Source: CAYXDO01 sp964463485
Lineage (GTDB): Bacteria; Myxococcota; Kuafuiibacteriia; Kuafuiibacteriales; Kuafuiibacteriaceae
Direction of reading: 5' to 3'
NCBI GenBank assembly: GCA_964463485.1
Contig: CAYXDO010000010.1
Location: 1 to 64,000, forward strand
DNA: 64,000 nucleotides
This document shows positions 36,536-45,537 of the stretch, one piece after another (the stretch's first letter is position 1; every line of letters begins with the position of its first letter). Made by a program: the position numbers and the translations under genes. The notes beneath the pieces are model-generated. The model did no database searches. It was not told the origin of the DNA and was given only the letters and a program-made list of their open reading frames with translations.

Positions 36536-37793
36536 GACGTGATCTCCAAATCAGCGCCGCGAACACGCCCAGCAGCCACACAACAGCTGGGGCCGGCCGA
36601 CCCGTGCGACAATTACAGCCCTCGTCGGGGGTGACTTCATTGCTCTCTCCGATCACCTCGAACGCGGCGGCCGCGATGGCGGTTTGGCCGTCGGGGTTGA
36701 TCACGACGACGTCGAAGGTGCCAGCCGAGATACGCGCCGGGACGACAGCGTTGATGGTCGTAGAGCCGAGCACTCGCACATCGATCGCCGGGATCTGTCC
36801 CACGCGCACGGAGAGGCCAGCAACAAAGGCGCGGCCCGTGATGATGATGTCGGTCGAGGAGACGGACGAGCCTCGACCTGGTGAGACCGCGGTGATCTCG
36901 GGCGGGGGTAGCGGCAGGCCCGCGTCGACGGAGACCGACGCGTCGGGGGCGACCTGAGCGTCGGCCCCAGGCTGAGCGTCGGTGGCCGTCGCGTCCTGGT
37001 CGGAGGTCGCGTCCAGGCCAGGGGTCGCGTCCACCGAGCTCGCGTCGCGATCTACACCCGCATCGGCGCTCGTCGCGTCACCCGCGGGCGACGCGTCGTC
37101 GGAGACTGTGGCGTCGCCAACGCCTGCGTCCGTAGGGATCGCGTCGCAAGCGCCTCCGGGAAGCCACGGCGCGAGCTCGCTGACTTCGATCTCGGGACGG
37201 ATGATGAAGTCTCCTGAGCTCGAGATCAGCGAGAGGTCGAACCACTGTCGGGACAGGACGTCGTAGACCCAGTTGTCGCCGGCCTCACCATTGGCGTCGA
37301 GGCAGACGTTGTGTCCGTCTTCGAACTGTTTGCGCAAGCAGACTCGGAAGCGTCCGTCGAGCGGGTAGATGTCGCCCAAAGCAGTGACGTCGACCAGTTG
37401 GAAACGACCGGGGTCTCCTTCGAGACCGTAGCTGTTTGCGGCTGTCGCCGCGATACGAGCTCCGGGGACCGCCGTCCCCGCCTCGACGTAGACCTCGAGG
37501 TCGAACTGCATCCCTCCGGGATTGAGCGGTCCCAGCACGGAGTAGACGGCGCGCAACAAAGAGCCGGCTGGCGCAGTAAACGAGGCGCACGTGGCCTCTC
37601 CCGGGAGCGCGTTGGCGCCGCAGTTGATCATCTGCGTACCGCTTCCCGTTACCGCGTCGTTGCAGAGAACCACACGACCAGGAGCCGCGCAGTTGGGCCC
37701 GCAAATGGCCGAGCCGCCGGCCTGAGCGAGAGCGTTCGTCACGAAGGCCGACGACGCCAGCAGGAACGAGATGAAAAACGGAGTGACTTTCAT
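36528..37793 (-). CDS. Exported IPT/TIG-domain protein with MYXO-CTERM-type anchor
   Basis: 421 aa. Signal peptide 1-23 (ending NALAQA). A Cys-rich N-domain runs to about 215. A long Asp/Ala-rich linker (DATVSDDASPAGDATSADAG style) fills about 220-300. An IPT/TIG immunoglobulin-like domain covers about 300-385 (PEITAVSPGRGSSVSSTDIIITGRAF split over its first strands). The C-terminus CNCRTGR, a hydrophobic helix and RSRRG form a tripartite MYXO-CTERM-type sorting signal, which in Myxococcota is processed for surface display. It follows the kinase gene by 21 bp. Confidence 0.8.
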   Translation of the reverse strand: MKVTPFFISFLLASSAFVTNALAQAGGSAICGPNCAAPGRVVLCNDAVTGSGTQMINCGANALPGEATCASFTAPAGSLLRAVYSVLGPLNPGGMQFDLEVYVEAGTAVPGARIAATAANSYGLEGDPGRFQLVDVTALGDIYPLDGRFRVCLRKQFEDGHNVCLDANGEAGDNWVYDVLSRQWFDLSLISSSGDFIIRPEIEVSELAPWLPGGACDAIPTDAGVGDATVSDDASPAGDATSADAGVDRDASSVDATPGLDATSDQDATATDAQPGADAQVAPDASVSVDAGLPLPPPEITAVSPGRGSSVSSTDIIITGRAFVAGLSVRVGQIPAIDVRVLGSTTINAVVPARISAGTFDVVVINPDGQTAIAAAAFEVIGESNEVTPDEGCNCRTGRPAPAVVWLLGVFAALIWRSRRG

Positions 37794-37814
37794 GGCGAGC
37801 CTCGTCGAGGGGAG

Positions 37815-40604
37815 TCAACGTTCGAGCAGCCGACTGAGCGCGCCCATCAACGTCTCGGGCAGCGGCACGCCCTCGAAGATCTCGGCGCGACCTTCGAGCG
37901 CAACGGGTTGGGTCGGACCGCTGTTCGTGATGATGACGACGAAATCTCGATTTCCATCGTCGCGCAGGCGATGCACGAGATCGAGCCGTGTAGATCCATC
38001 GACGATGACGGCGTCGAAGCGACTCGCGACCACACGCTCTCCGCGATCACGCGCTCGGCCGAGCACATATCCCGCGACGCGGAGGCGCTCTTCGAGCTCT
38101 GGAGTCAGCGGCGAGTCGCCCACGAGCAGGAGCCGTCGCGGAGGCGGCTGGCGATCGGGCAGATCGAGCGTCGAGATCACGTCTTTGAGGTGGTCGACCA
38201 AGGCCTCCACGACGTCACCGCCGATTCGACCGGAGTTCGCGTCCGCGCGGAGCTCGAGGATCGCAGCTCGAGGAGACGACTCGTCCATACTCGCCCGAAG
38301 CACGCGGCTGTAGCGAGTGACGACGAACGCGATCTCTGCGGGCAGCGAGAGAGGCTGCGTGTCGCCGGCGAGCGCGCGCATGACCTCCAACAACACGTTC
38401 CGAACGGAGACGGGAGCCAGCGAAGTGATCGAGGTCTGATCGTTGGGCTCGTTGGTCAAGCGATCGGCGAGGTCGACCAGCGAAGCGGCGACGCTCGCAC
38501 GTCGTTCCACCGTCGAGCCCGCGTGAAGACGATGGGCCACGAAGCGAGCGAGGATCGCCGGGCGTGCGCTCTCCGGGAGGTTGACCCGAGCGAACGACTG
38601 CGCGCGCTCGATGATCTCGATGAGCGTGTCGACGTACCCTTGGGCCTCCCGCGGGTCGTCACGGTCAGCGTCGCCCGATGCGGTGGTCGACAACGCGGAG
38701 ATGAGCTCGCTGGCGCTAGCGAAGCGGCGCGCGGGGTCTTTTTCGAGCAAGCGCATGACGATCGTCGAGAGGTTTGGATCGACGTCGCTCCGCCGCGCGT
38801 CGGGCGGTCTCGGGTAGTGATCTTTGAGCGCGAGGCGAGCGTTGGCCTTGCCCGACGCGAGGAACGGAGGCTCCCCGACCAAGAGGCGATAGGTGAGCGC
38901 ACCGAGGGCGAACTGATCGGAGCGGCGCGAGTAGGTGCCTGCGGTGACCGTCTCGGGCGCGTTGGCCGAGACGTTGTTGGCGCGATCGGGATGAGCGGGC
39001 TCGGACGATGCCTCACCGAGAGAGAGGTCGACGAGAAAGGCGCGGCCTTCTGCGCCGATCAAGACGTTGGAGGTTCGGATGTCGCCGTGCGCGATCCCTA
39101 CGGAGTGAAGGTGGTCGAGGGCCTCGGCGAGATCTCGAAGCACGATGGCCCCGCGCGCGGAGCTGAGGCGCCGCTCGGGTTCGAGATATCGCGTCAGCGG
39201 CTCGGCCTCGATGAACGTGAAGACCAGAAAGAAGAGCGGGCCGTCGCGGCCGGCGTCGAGGAGCGTTGGGAGTCGGTGATGACGCACGCGACTCCACAAG
39301 CGGGCTTCACGCTGAAACAGCGCGAGCCGCGCTTCGTCTCCGTGAAGGCGTGTGTCCAAAGCTTTCACGGCGACCTTGCGGTTGATGTGCGGGTCGCGTC
39401 CGAGAAAGACGACGGTGTCGCGTCCTGCCGCGATCTCGGAGAAGAGCTCATAGCGCCCGAGCTTGCGGACCGTTCGATCTGCGTCGTCGCTCGTGGGCTC
39501 GTTCGTGATCGGACGACTCGCGGGCGAGATCGTGGATTCGGGTCCTCGAACGATCTGTTGCTCGACGTCTTTGGCGCCCACCCGGGTGTTCGTGATCTTG
39601 GCGAGCGTGTCGGCATCGAGCTTGAGATCGGGCTGCGTGACCTCCTCCGGCACGACCTTGGGTCGCGGCGGCGGCGAGGATGGAGGCTTCGGAGGTAACG
39701 CCGAGGCCCGGATCTTGGCGCGCCGAGCGCGAGACAGCGCAGCCTCGAAGATGCGCTGTTGTGCTTGGCGCTCTAAGGTGAGCGTCGATCGCAACAAATC
39801 CCGAATCGCGGCTTCGAGCTGCGGCTTGGAGACCGGGGAGAGGGCGGCTTCGACCTCTTCGAGGTTGGGTCGGGTCGATGGATCGTGGGCGAGCATGCTC
39901 AAGATCAGCGCTCGAACCTCGGGAGGGGTGTCGACCAGTTTGGCGTCGGATAGCTCTCCACGCTCGATCGCGCTTCTGGTGAGCTCGACGCTCTCTTTGG
40001 GAAAGGCGCTCCTCCCCGTCACCGTCTCGAAGAGGATGGTCCCGAGGGAGAAGACCGTGGCGGGCTCGGCGACGTCCTTACGCGTGAGCGCTTCGGGCGC
40101 CGTGTAAGGAAGCGACCCGGGGCCAGGTGCGAGCGCTGCTCGTGCGATGGCGAGCTCGTGACCGAGCAGCTTCACGGTGCCTTCGTCGGAGAGCATCACG
40201 TGTCGTGGCGTGAGAGACCTGAGGGGCGAGATGCCCTGCGACTGGATGCGGCGAAGGGTGCCGGCAACCTGCGCTACGATTCCGGCGGCCAGAGAAGGGT
40301 CGAGCGCGCCCTTGCGGATCGCCAACGAGAGCGCGCTGCCAGGAACGATCTCGCGCACCGAATAGAGCGCGTTCTCGAAGACGTCGACCTCGAGCACGGT
40401 GGCCACGCCTGGATCGGAGACAGCGCATGAAGCCGGACCGCTCTCGAGGAGCCACCGGCGAAAGACGAGGTCCTTGGAGACCTCGGGCAGGAACAGCTTG
40501 AGCGCGCGCGCCGGGTCGGATCCTTCCACGACGGCGAAGTAGACGTCGCTCAAGTCTCCCGAGCTCATGCGCGTGAGGAGCTCCCACGAACCAACGCTGT
40601 GCAC
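37815..40604 (-). CDS. Tandem pseudokinase / Ser-Thr kinase-like protein with degenerate receiver domain
   Basis: 929 aa from GTG 40604. Domain 1 (about 5-270) keeps the kinase fold landmarks (ARALKLF, GTILFETVTGRSAF) but has TPRHVML instead of the catalytic HRDxKxxN loop and LLGHE instead of DFG, so it is a pseudokinase. A Pro-rich linker (about 300-380) precedes domain 2 (about 385-655), which keeps VAVKAL, HGDIRTSN and LVDLS, so activity is possible although the Gly loop is weak (IAAGRDTVVF). The last 110 residues look like a response-regulator receiver (RRLLLVGDSP, DAVIVDGS, VVIITNSG) with altered acidic sites. First gene of a three-gene operon. Confidence 0.85.
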   Translation of the reverse strand: MHSVGSWELLTRMSSGDLSDVYFAVVEGSDPARALKLFLPEVSKDLVFRRWLLESGPASCAVSDPGVATVLEVDVFENALYSVREIVPGSALSLAIRKGALDPSLAAGIVAQVAGTLRRIQSQGISPLRSLTPRHVMLSDEGTVKLLGHELAIARAALAPGPGSLPYTAPEALTRKDVAEPATVFSLGTILFETVTGRSAFPKESVELTRSAIERGELSDAKLVDTPPEVRALILSMLAHDPSTRPNLEEVEAALSPVSKPQLEAAIRDLLRSTLTLERQAQQRIFEAALSRARRAKIRASALPPKPPSSPPPRPKVVPEEVTQPDLKLDADTLAKITNTRVGAKDVEQQIVRGPESTISPASRPITNEPTSDDADRTVRKLGRYELFSEIAAGRDTVVFLGRDPHINRKVAVKALDTRLHGDEARLALFQREARLWSRVRHHRLPTLLDAGRDGPLFFLVFTFIEAEPLTRYLEPERRLSSARGAIVLRDLAEALDHLHSVGIAHGDIRTSNVLIGAEGRAFLVDLSLGEASSEPAHPDRANNVSANAPETVTAGTYSRRSDQFALGALTYRLLVGEPPFLASGKANARLALKDHYPRPPDARRSDVDPNLSTIVMRLLEKDPARRFASASELISALSTTASGDADRDDPREAQGYVDTLIEIIERAQSFARVNLPESARPAILARFVAHRLHAGSTVERRASVAASLVDLADRLTNEPNDQTSITSLAPVSVRNVLLEVMRALAGDTQPLSLPAEIAFVVTRYSRVLRASMDESSPRAAILELRADANSGRIGGDVVEALVDHLKDVISTLDLPDRQPPPRRLLLVGDSPLTPELEERLRVAGYVLGRARDRGERVVASRFDAVIVDGSTRLDLVHRLRDDGNRDFVVIITNSGPTQPVALEGRAEIFEGVPLPETLMGALSRLLER

Positions 40605-40687
40605 GCTGGGCCTCAGGCTATGTCGGGTTTGGTATTTCCGCCAGCCTGTGGCAGCCCAAGGCAGGTGTCCTGTGGTACAGTTCGATT
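40605..40687. promoter_or_regulatory. Divergent promoter region between the kinase gene and a charged hypothetical gene
   Basis: 83 bp between two divergent GTG starts. It contains the imperfect direct repeat CTGTGGCAG / CTGTGGTACAG. No clear promoter boxes. Confidence 0.3.
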
Positions 40688-41869
40688 GTGTCGGTGCGCA
40701 GGTCCGATGGTGCTCGCCCCACCGTGACCCACGGAAGCGCCGAGCAAGTGGCCTCGCAAGATCACAAGGCCAAAGAAGAGCTCAAAGGACGAAACGCGGC
40801 CGGTAAGCAGGCGAAGTCCGCGCGCCTGGCCGGCTATCAGAGGCCGCACCGCGTACACACCGAGCAAGAAGAGCACATCGCCCACCTCCGAAAGCGCCAG
40901 CTCGAGCTGCTCGAAAGCGCGGAGCAGTACGCCGTCGACGAAGACGAGGTCATGCGACTGCAGCGCAACGACGAGATCGAGGATGAGGAGAACAAGCTCA
41001 AAGGCTTCAACCTCGACGAGCGCCGTAAGAAACGCGGACAACGCGACGCCGAGGGCGACGAGGAAAAGAAGGACGACGATCAGGGCGAGGAGGCCGCCAA
41101 GTCGCTCGGCTTCACCGAGGGCACCGGCAAGTTCTTCCAAGACGCGCCCGCCGATCGAATGGGTGACCTCACCCTCACCAGCCCTGAAGACATCAAGAAG
41201 ATCCTCGGACCGTCGGTGCGCTTCGCGCAGCACGCCATGCTGCTCGCCGAAAACGAGCTCAAAGGCGGGATGAAGCGCGAGGACGCGCTGGCTTACATGG
41301 CGAGCCTGTTCGTGGGCCTCACCGACTCTGCCTACGCCAACAAAGCCCTCCGCGACTTCGGTCCCGGAACCGGAATCGTCGACCTCTATCCGCTCGAGGT
41401 GATGCAGCACCTGCTGCAGCACGTCCCAGGATTCGTCACCAAGATCTCGACCGCGAAGTTCTTCGTGAACGTGCCCAAAGAAGGCTACGACGGCTTCGCT
41501 GGCGAGCCGATCCTGCTGCGTTATCCGGAGGGCTATCGAATCCGCGGCTTCGCGATCAAGGGTGGCGACAAGCCTGGTTACCTGTTCGAGCCGACCGATC
41601 CGCCGGGCACGTATTTGCTGACCATCGCGAGCCCTGGCACGTACACGGTGATCGTGTCGGCCCTCGCCAAAGGCGGCGTGCTCTCGATCGAAGAGTTCCC
41701 TGCTCGAATCAAACCGGGACGAGGCAACAAGCTCGAGGCCTCCGACGTCATGAAGCGCGCGCGCGCGAACCTCGTGGAGGAAGAGGAAGGCGCTGCGCCG
41801 CAAGATGAAGAGCCGAAGGCCAAGAAAAAAGACCAGGATCTGAAGGTCGTGATTCCGCGCCGGATCTAA
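40688..41869 (+). CDS. Hypothetical highly charged protein
   Basis: 393 aa from GTG 40688. Residues about 20-150 are extremely charged and probably coiled coil (EEHIAHLRKRQLELLESAEQY, RLQRNDEIEDEENKLKG). From about 155 to 370 there is a compact region (GTGKFFQDAPADRMGDLTL, LYPLEVMQHLLQHVPGFV) and a possible Ig-like beta region near 290-345 (GTYLLTIASPGTYTVIVSAL). The tail is Glu/Lys-rich. There is no signal peptide. Divergent from the kinase gene, so it could be a partner or substrate, but there is no family match. A 22-bp tandem duplication covers the stop codon. Confidence 0.6.
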   Translation: MSVRRSDGARPTVTHGSAEQVASQDHKAKEELKGRNAAGKQAKSARLAGYQRPHRVHTEQEEHIAHLRKRQLELLESAEQYAVDEDEVMRLQRNDEIEDEENKLKGFNLDERRKKRGQRDAEGDEEKKDDDQGEEAAKSLGFTEGTGKFFQDAPADRMGDLTLTSPEDIKKILGPSVRFAQHAMLLAENELKGGMKREDALAYMASLFVGLTDSAYANKALRDFGPGTGIVDLYPLEVMQHLLQHVPGFVTKISTAKFFVNVPKEGYDGFAGEPILLRYPEGYRIRGFAIKGGDKPGYLFEPTDPPGTYLLTIASPGTYTVIVSALAKGGVLSIEEFPARIKPGRGNKLEASDVMKRARANLVEEEEGAAPQDEEPKAKKKDQDLKVVIPRRI

Positions 41870-41897
41870 CGAAACTCCGCGCCGAATCTAACGAGCT
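41854..41897. repeat. 22-bp tandem duplication across a stop codon
   Basis: TCCGCGCCGGATCTAACGA (41854-41872) recurs at 41876-41894 with one change, giving a 22-bp period. The TAA of the upstream gene (41867-41869) is duplicated at 41889-41891. Confidence 0.9.
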
Positions 41898-41906
41898 GCT
41901 CGTGCC

Positions 41907-43496
41907 TTACTGGCACTTGGCCCGGCCGAGCTCGACAGCGCTCACGCCTACGCGCGTCGCGCCGATCGACGCTGGGCCTACGTTGAGCGTCGCCACGTGC
42001 CACAGATCTCCGCAGCTCGTCAGAGTCTTCTGGTCCGTGAATTTCTGCTCACCCCGCTCATAGACGGAGATACTCGCAGAGGTTGCTGGTACGCCTTCGT
42101 AGTAGTGCACGAACACGTCGTACCGACCTTCGGGCGCGACCGCGAGGTTGACGCGTTCGGGTCCGCCACCGACCCGATCGTCGGCGTCGAGGTACGCGTC
42201 GTCGGTCTCGTCGGTGGGCGAGCCCCAGTTTTGGTGGGCCTTGCCGTAGTAGCAGTCGTCGAAGCCATCGAAGGGCAGCGAGCCGCGGCGCACGACGTGA
42301 AGATCGAGGTCCGTGTTGAGGGTGTTCCAGTTCAATTGGACCATGAGGCGCGTGTCGGAGGCCAAGGGAGCGGCGATCGTACCGAACACTTCGATCAGGT
42401 CGATCGCACCGTGAGCTGCTTTGATCTCGACCGTTCCGCCGTGGCGAACGGCGCGACCGCTCCCCTCTAGTCTCACCGCGAAGCTCATGCTCTCGCCGTC
42501 TCGCAAAGAAACGCCTGGTGACGGCTTCAGCGGGAGCGAGAACAGGTCCGACGATCCCATGGCCATGTCGATCGAAGCCAACGTGAAGACACCTCCGTGC
42601 GAGGCACACTCGATGCGTTCGTCTTTGGTGTCTCCGCGTAGCACCGTGCCGACGTCGAGCGGGGAAGGAGAGCACGTGAGCTCGCCGCTCAAGACGGCCG
42701 TCCCGATCACGGGGATCTCGACCGGATCGGCGCCATCGATGTCGAGCGCGAGCTTGTCGTCCTTGGGTCCCACGGGCTGGACTGGACGGAAATGTACATC
42801 GAGGGTTCGTGACTCGGTGGGCTCGAGCACGAAGGAGCTGGCGAGCTTGGTCGTGGCGTGCTCGGCCAGATAGAACTCGTCGGTCGGCCCCATCGCTCGG
42901 CCTGTCTTGGACGACACGCGCTCCACGTTCGCGGGTAGGTCTCCGCTGTTGCGAAGCTCGATCGTGCGCACCACGTCGCGGCCGAGCTCGGCTTCGAAAA
43001 AGTCGACCCTCACCGGTGCGAGCTCGAGCGTCGGCGGCACGAGCACGCGGCCGGCGCCATCGATCGGCAAGGTCACCGCCGAGTTTTCGAAGAGAACCTC
43101 CATCGTGGTGTTGTAGGTGGTCTCTTCGCGCGGCAAGAAGATGATCTTGATGTCGATGTCTTGGGCGCCGACCGCAAAGCCCGTGAGCGTGCCGCCATCA
43201 GCCCTGCGCAGCGCATATACGGATTCGAGCGGCGGATCGAAGCGCACTTCGGAGACGACGATTTCGCCGCCCGTCTGATTGGAGAACTTGGCGCCGATCT
43301 CGTGCCGCGCGTCCACGGCTCGCACACCGAAGTCGATTTTGGCCGGCCTGAACCAGCCTTCGGACCGCAGAACCAAACGGTCTTCGCCGCACGCAGTCCC
43401 GGAGAGCCCAAGCACGAGCGCAAAGTGGAGGCCACGTGAGCGGCCCGACCTGGGCGAAGCGGAGCGGCTTGTCCTGATTGGGGCCGTGGGACGCAT
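41907..43496 (-). CDS. HYDIN-like lipoprotein with YfaP-like C-terminal domain
   Basis: 529 aa from ATG 43496; the frame is open to 43811 but that part overlaps the divergent radC-like gene. A basic N-terminus, a hydrophobic stretch and GTAC form the lipoprotein signal. The middle has three or four choice-of-anchor-D/HYDIN-like modules (KIDFGVRAV, TIELRNSGDLPANV, PLDVGTVLRGDTKDERIECASHG). The C-terminal domain (about 385-495) has LNWNTLNTDLDLHV, DCYYG, a DADDRVGGGPE turn and YDVFVHYY, resembling the DUF2135/YfaP surface domain. Convergent with the charged hypothetical gene. Role unknown, probably cell surface. Confidence 0.78.
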   Translation of the reverse strand: MRPTAPIRTSRSASPRSGRSRGLHFALVLGLSGTACGEDRLVLRSEGWFRPAKIDFGVRAVDARHEIGAKFSNQTGGEIVVSEVRFDPPLESVYALRRADGGTLTGFAVGAQDIDIKIIFLPREETTYNTTMEVLFENSAVTLPIDGAGRVLVPPTLELAPVRVDFFEAELGRDVVRTIELRNSGDLPANVERVSSKTGRAMGPTDEFYLAEHATTKLASSFVLEPTESRTLDVHFRPVQPVGPKDDKLALDIDGADPVEIPVIGTAVLSGELTCSPSPLDVGTVLRGDTKDERIECASHGGVFTLASIDMAMGSSDLFSLPLKPSPGVSLRDGESMSFAVRLEGSGRAVRHGGTVEIKAAHGAIDLIEVFGTIAAPLASDTRLMVQLNWNTLNTDLDLHVVRRGSLPFDGFDDCYYGKAHQNWGSPTDETDDAYLDADDRVGGGPERVNLAVAPEGRYDVFVHYYEGVPATSASISVYERGEQKFTDQKTLTSCGDLWHVATLNVGPASIGATRVGVSAVELGRAKCQ

Positions 43497-43567
43497 GACA
43501 GACCTCGATTGTGCTTCAGGAGGGGGCTGGGTGACGAGTGTTTCGAAACGATAAGCGTTCCGTTTGG

Positions 43568-43606
43568 GTCCGTTCGATTTTCGGACGGCCTTCGAAAAGC
43601 GGACGG
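43568..43606. promoter_or_regulatory. CGTCCGAAA-type motif upstream of the radC-like gene
   Basis: GTCCGTTCGATTTTCGGAC at 43568-43586 is an inverted repeat (GTCCG-N9-CGGAC). Read on the minus strand it contains CGTCCGAAAATCG, identical to the sequence found twice before comM. A related GCGGACGG follows at 43599-43606. It lies 77 bp before the start codon. Confidence 0.6.
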
Positions 43607-43662
43607 ACGTCCGAGATGACCCGAATCTCAGGCTGGCACGAACGTCGCACCGGCGCTCGCAC

Positions 43663-44256
43663 ATGAACACGGTCACAAAAGACGCGAACTTACTCGGAGA
43701 AGTCTTGGGCATACCGGAGCGGCGCCGCCCGGCCTTCGAAGATCGGCTGGCCGCGGTCGGTGGGCTCACGGGACTTCTCCGCGCTGGCTCCGAAGCCGTC
43801 GGAGACGCCATTCCGGCTGGTTCCCTCTCGAAAATGGGAGCCTTGCTCAGCCTGCTCGAGCGGTTCTCCGCTCCGGATGCGCTTCCAAGCCCCGTTTCCC
43901 GGGCTGAGGAGGTGGTCAGCTACTTCGCCCCGCGCCTCAACAACCTGGGCGTCGAGACCGTGTGGGTCCTCGGCCTCGACGCACGTGCACGCCCGGTCGG
44001 CACTTGGTGTGTAGCCCAAGGAACACTCACCGCTTGCTTGGTCCACCCCCGCGAAGTGTTCGCGCCGGCCATTCGCGCGCGCGCCGCGCAAATCGTCGTG
44101 ATCCACAACCATCCGAGCGGCGATCCAGCCCCGAGCGACGAAGACCACGAGCTAACACGACGGATCGGCGAGGCCGGCGAGCTCCTCGGCATCCCCCTGC
44201 TCGATCACATCGTCGTCGCGCGCGCAGGCTTTCGATCGCTCGGACCCAACATCTGA
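43663..44256 (+). CDS. RadC/JAB (MPN) domain DNA-repair-type protein
   Basis: 197 aa from ATG 43663. The N-terminal half is helical like the UPF0758 region of RadC but diverged. The C-terminal JAB domain has the zinc-metalloprotease-like signature VIHNHPSGDPAPSDED with the downstream DHIVV. RadC-family proteins are linked with recombination and transformation, although their activity is unsettled. The open frame extends upstream to 43564, which would cover the CGTCCGAAA-type motif; the shorter start is preferred. There is no clear ribosome binding site. Somewhat shorter than typical RadC (about 225 aa). Confidence 0.85.
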   Translation: MNTVTKDANLLGEVLGIPERRRPAFEDRLAAVGGLTGLLRAGSEAVGDAIPAGSLSKMGALLSLLERFSAPDALPSPVSRAEEVVSYFAPRLNNLGVETVWVLGLDARARPVGTWCVAQGTLTACLVHPREVFAPAIRARAAQIVVIHNHPSGDPAPSDEDHELTRRIGEAGELLGIPLLDHIVVARAGFRSLGPNI

Positions 44257-44291
44257 CGCGGCAAGCCACGCGAGGTGTCGAATCGATGACG

Positions 44292-45449
44292 CTACTTCGT
44301 GCGCTTTTGCTTGGGGCGCTTGGTTGCGGGCTTCGATGAAGGCTCGATCGCCTTCTTCGTCTTCGATCTACCGCGAGCCTCGACTGGCTTCTCCGCGGTC
44401 GTCGCTCCGCGGGGCTCGACCTTTCGCTTCGCGACGACGACGGGAGCGTCGAACGCTTCCGGCCTGGCTGCCGGAAGGTCCAACACCGTCCGAAGCCCAG
44501 GCTTCAAGTCGACGATGAGACCGACCGCAGACAGCACCGAAGCGACCGTGCAGGCGTCGCCTGGGAAATCGCACTCCAAATGCAAAGGCGGAATCCCGAC
44601 GATGTCGATCGTCGTCATGGGACTCGGCTCGTCCAGCGCCATCACGAGCTCGAGGCTGATCAGCTCCTGGCCCTCGAAATGACCGCGAGCCACCTGGCGG
44701 ATACCGCGAATACGACCCGATCCGAGCGGGCCCAACACCGAAGAGCTCGTCGCTTCTGCTGCGACCAGCGGCTCCAGCCGTTCGGAGACCGCCTCGAGCG
44801 TCAGATCGAGGCCCCGAGCGATCAGGCGCACCGAGGCATCCAAGCCCACATGACCCACTCGCCCTTGGGCCATCGCTTTCTTGAACGCCGCGGGCGTGAG
44901 GCCTACGCCCGCTTTGGCTTGAAGCTGCGCGCGTCGAGTGGCCAGATCGACGACCCGCCGCACTCGCACGCGCCGGATCGATCGCGTTTGCTGGGCCAAC
45001 GTCACCGGGAGCCGATCCATCGCAAAGCCAGGATTCACACCCGTCGCCATCACGACGACACCCCGCTCGCGAGCTCGCTGATCGAGGCCGTCGGCAAAGA
45101 CACGATCAGCGTCGCTCGGAGACGCGAGGCTCTCGGTCGTCAGCACGACGTGACAACCGGCGTCGAGGCAGGCACTGGCGACCTGGGCGGAGCGCTCCGC
45201 GTCCGAGCTCGCGCACACGATGACGACCTCGGGCCGTTCGCGCGCAAGCACCGCAGAGAGGTCCGCGTCGATCACGAGGCCGATACGGCCTTCACCAATC
45301 ACTTCGCCGAGGTCACGGCCGACTTTGTGCGGATCGGTGTCGGCCACGCCGACGAGCTCGACGCGCGGATCCTCCAGCGAGGCCCGGGCGACCTCGGCGC
45401 CGATCCACCCGACTCCGACGACCCCAATTCGAACGCGTTCGATGGGCAC
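44292..45449 (-). CDS. NAD(P)-binding oxidoreductase (dihydrodipicolinate reductase-like N-domain)
   Basis: 385 aa from GTG 45449. The Rossmann motif GVVGVGWIGAEVARA is at the very N-terminus, followed by ELVGVADTDPHKVGRDLGEVIG. The fold continues as in 2,4-diaminopentanoate dehydrogenase/DapB-like proteins (VVLTTES, ATGVNPGFAMDRLP). The last 70 residues are a Lys/Arg/Pro-rich tail (VVVAKRKVEPRG...KRPKQKRTK) that is not part of that family and may be disordered or bind nucleic acid. ATG 45539 would extend by 30 residues but would overlap the divergent START gene start; GTG 45449 is preferred. Substrate unknown. Confidence 0.75.
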   Translation of the reverse strand: MPIERVRIGVVGVGWIGAEVARASLEDPRVELVGVADTDPHKVGRDLGEVIGEGRIGLVIDADLSAVLARERPEVVIVCASSDAERSAQVASACLDAGCHVVLTTESLASPSDADRVFADGLDQRARERGVVVMATGVNPGFAMDRLPVTLAQQTRSIRRVRVRRVVDLATRRAQLQAKAGVGLTPAAFKKAMAQGRVGHVGLDASVRLIARGLDLTLEAVSERLEPLVAAEATSSSVLGPLGSGRIRGIRQVARGHFEGQELISLELVMALDEPSPMTTIDIVGIPPLHLECDFPGDACTVASVLSAVGLIVDLKPGLRTVLDLPAARPEAFDAPVVVAKRKVEPRGATTAEKPVEARGRSKTKKAIEPSSKPATKRPKQKRTK

Positions 45450-45537
45450 GTCCGGAAGGTACACAGACTCGTGTTCTCGAAAAAGAGAACGGCAATCGAA
45501 GGATGACGGATCGCGCCTGCTCGGGTATCCATCGCTC

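Noticed and set aside
43497..43811. Longer N-terminus for the HYDIN-like lipoprotein
   Set aside because: It would be antisense to the radC-like gene and place more than 100 non-signal residues before the lipoprotein signal.
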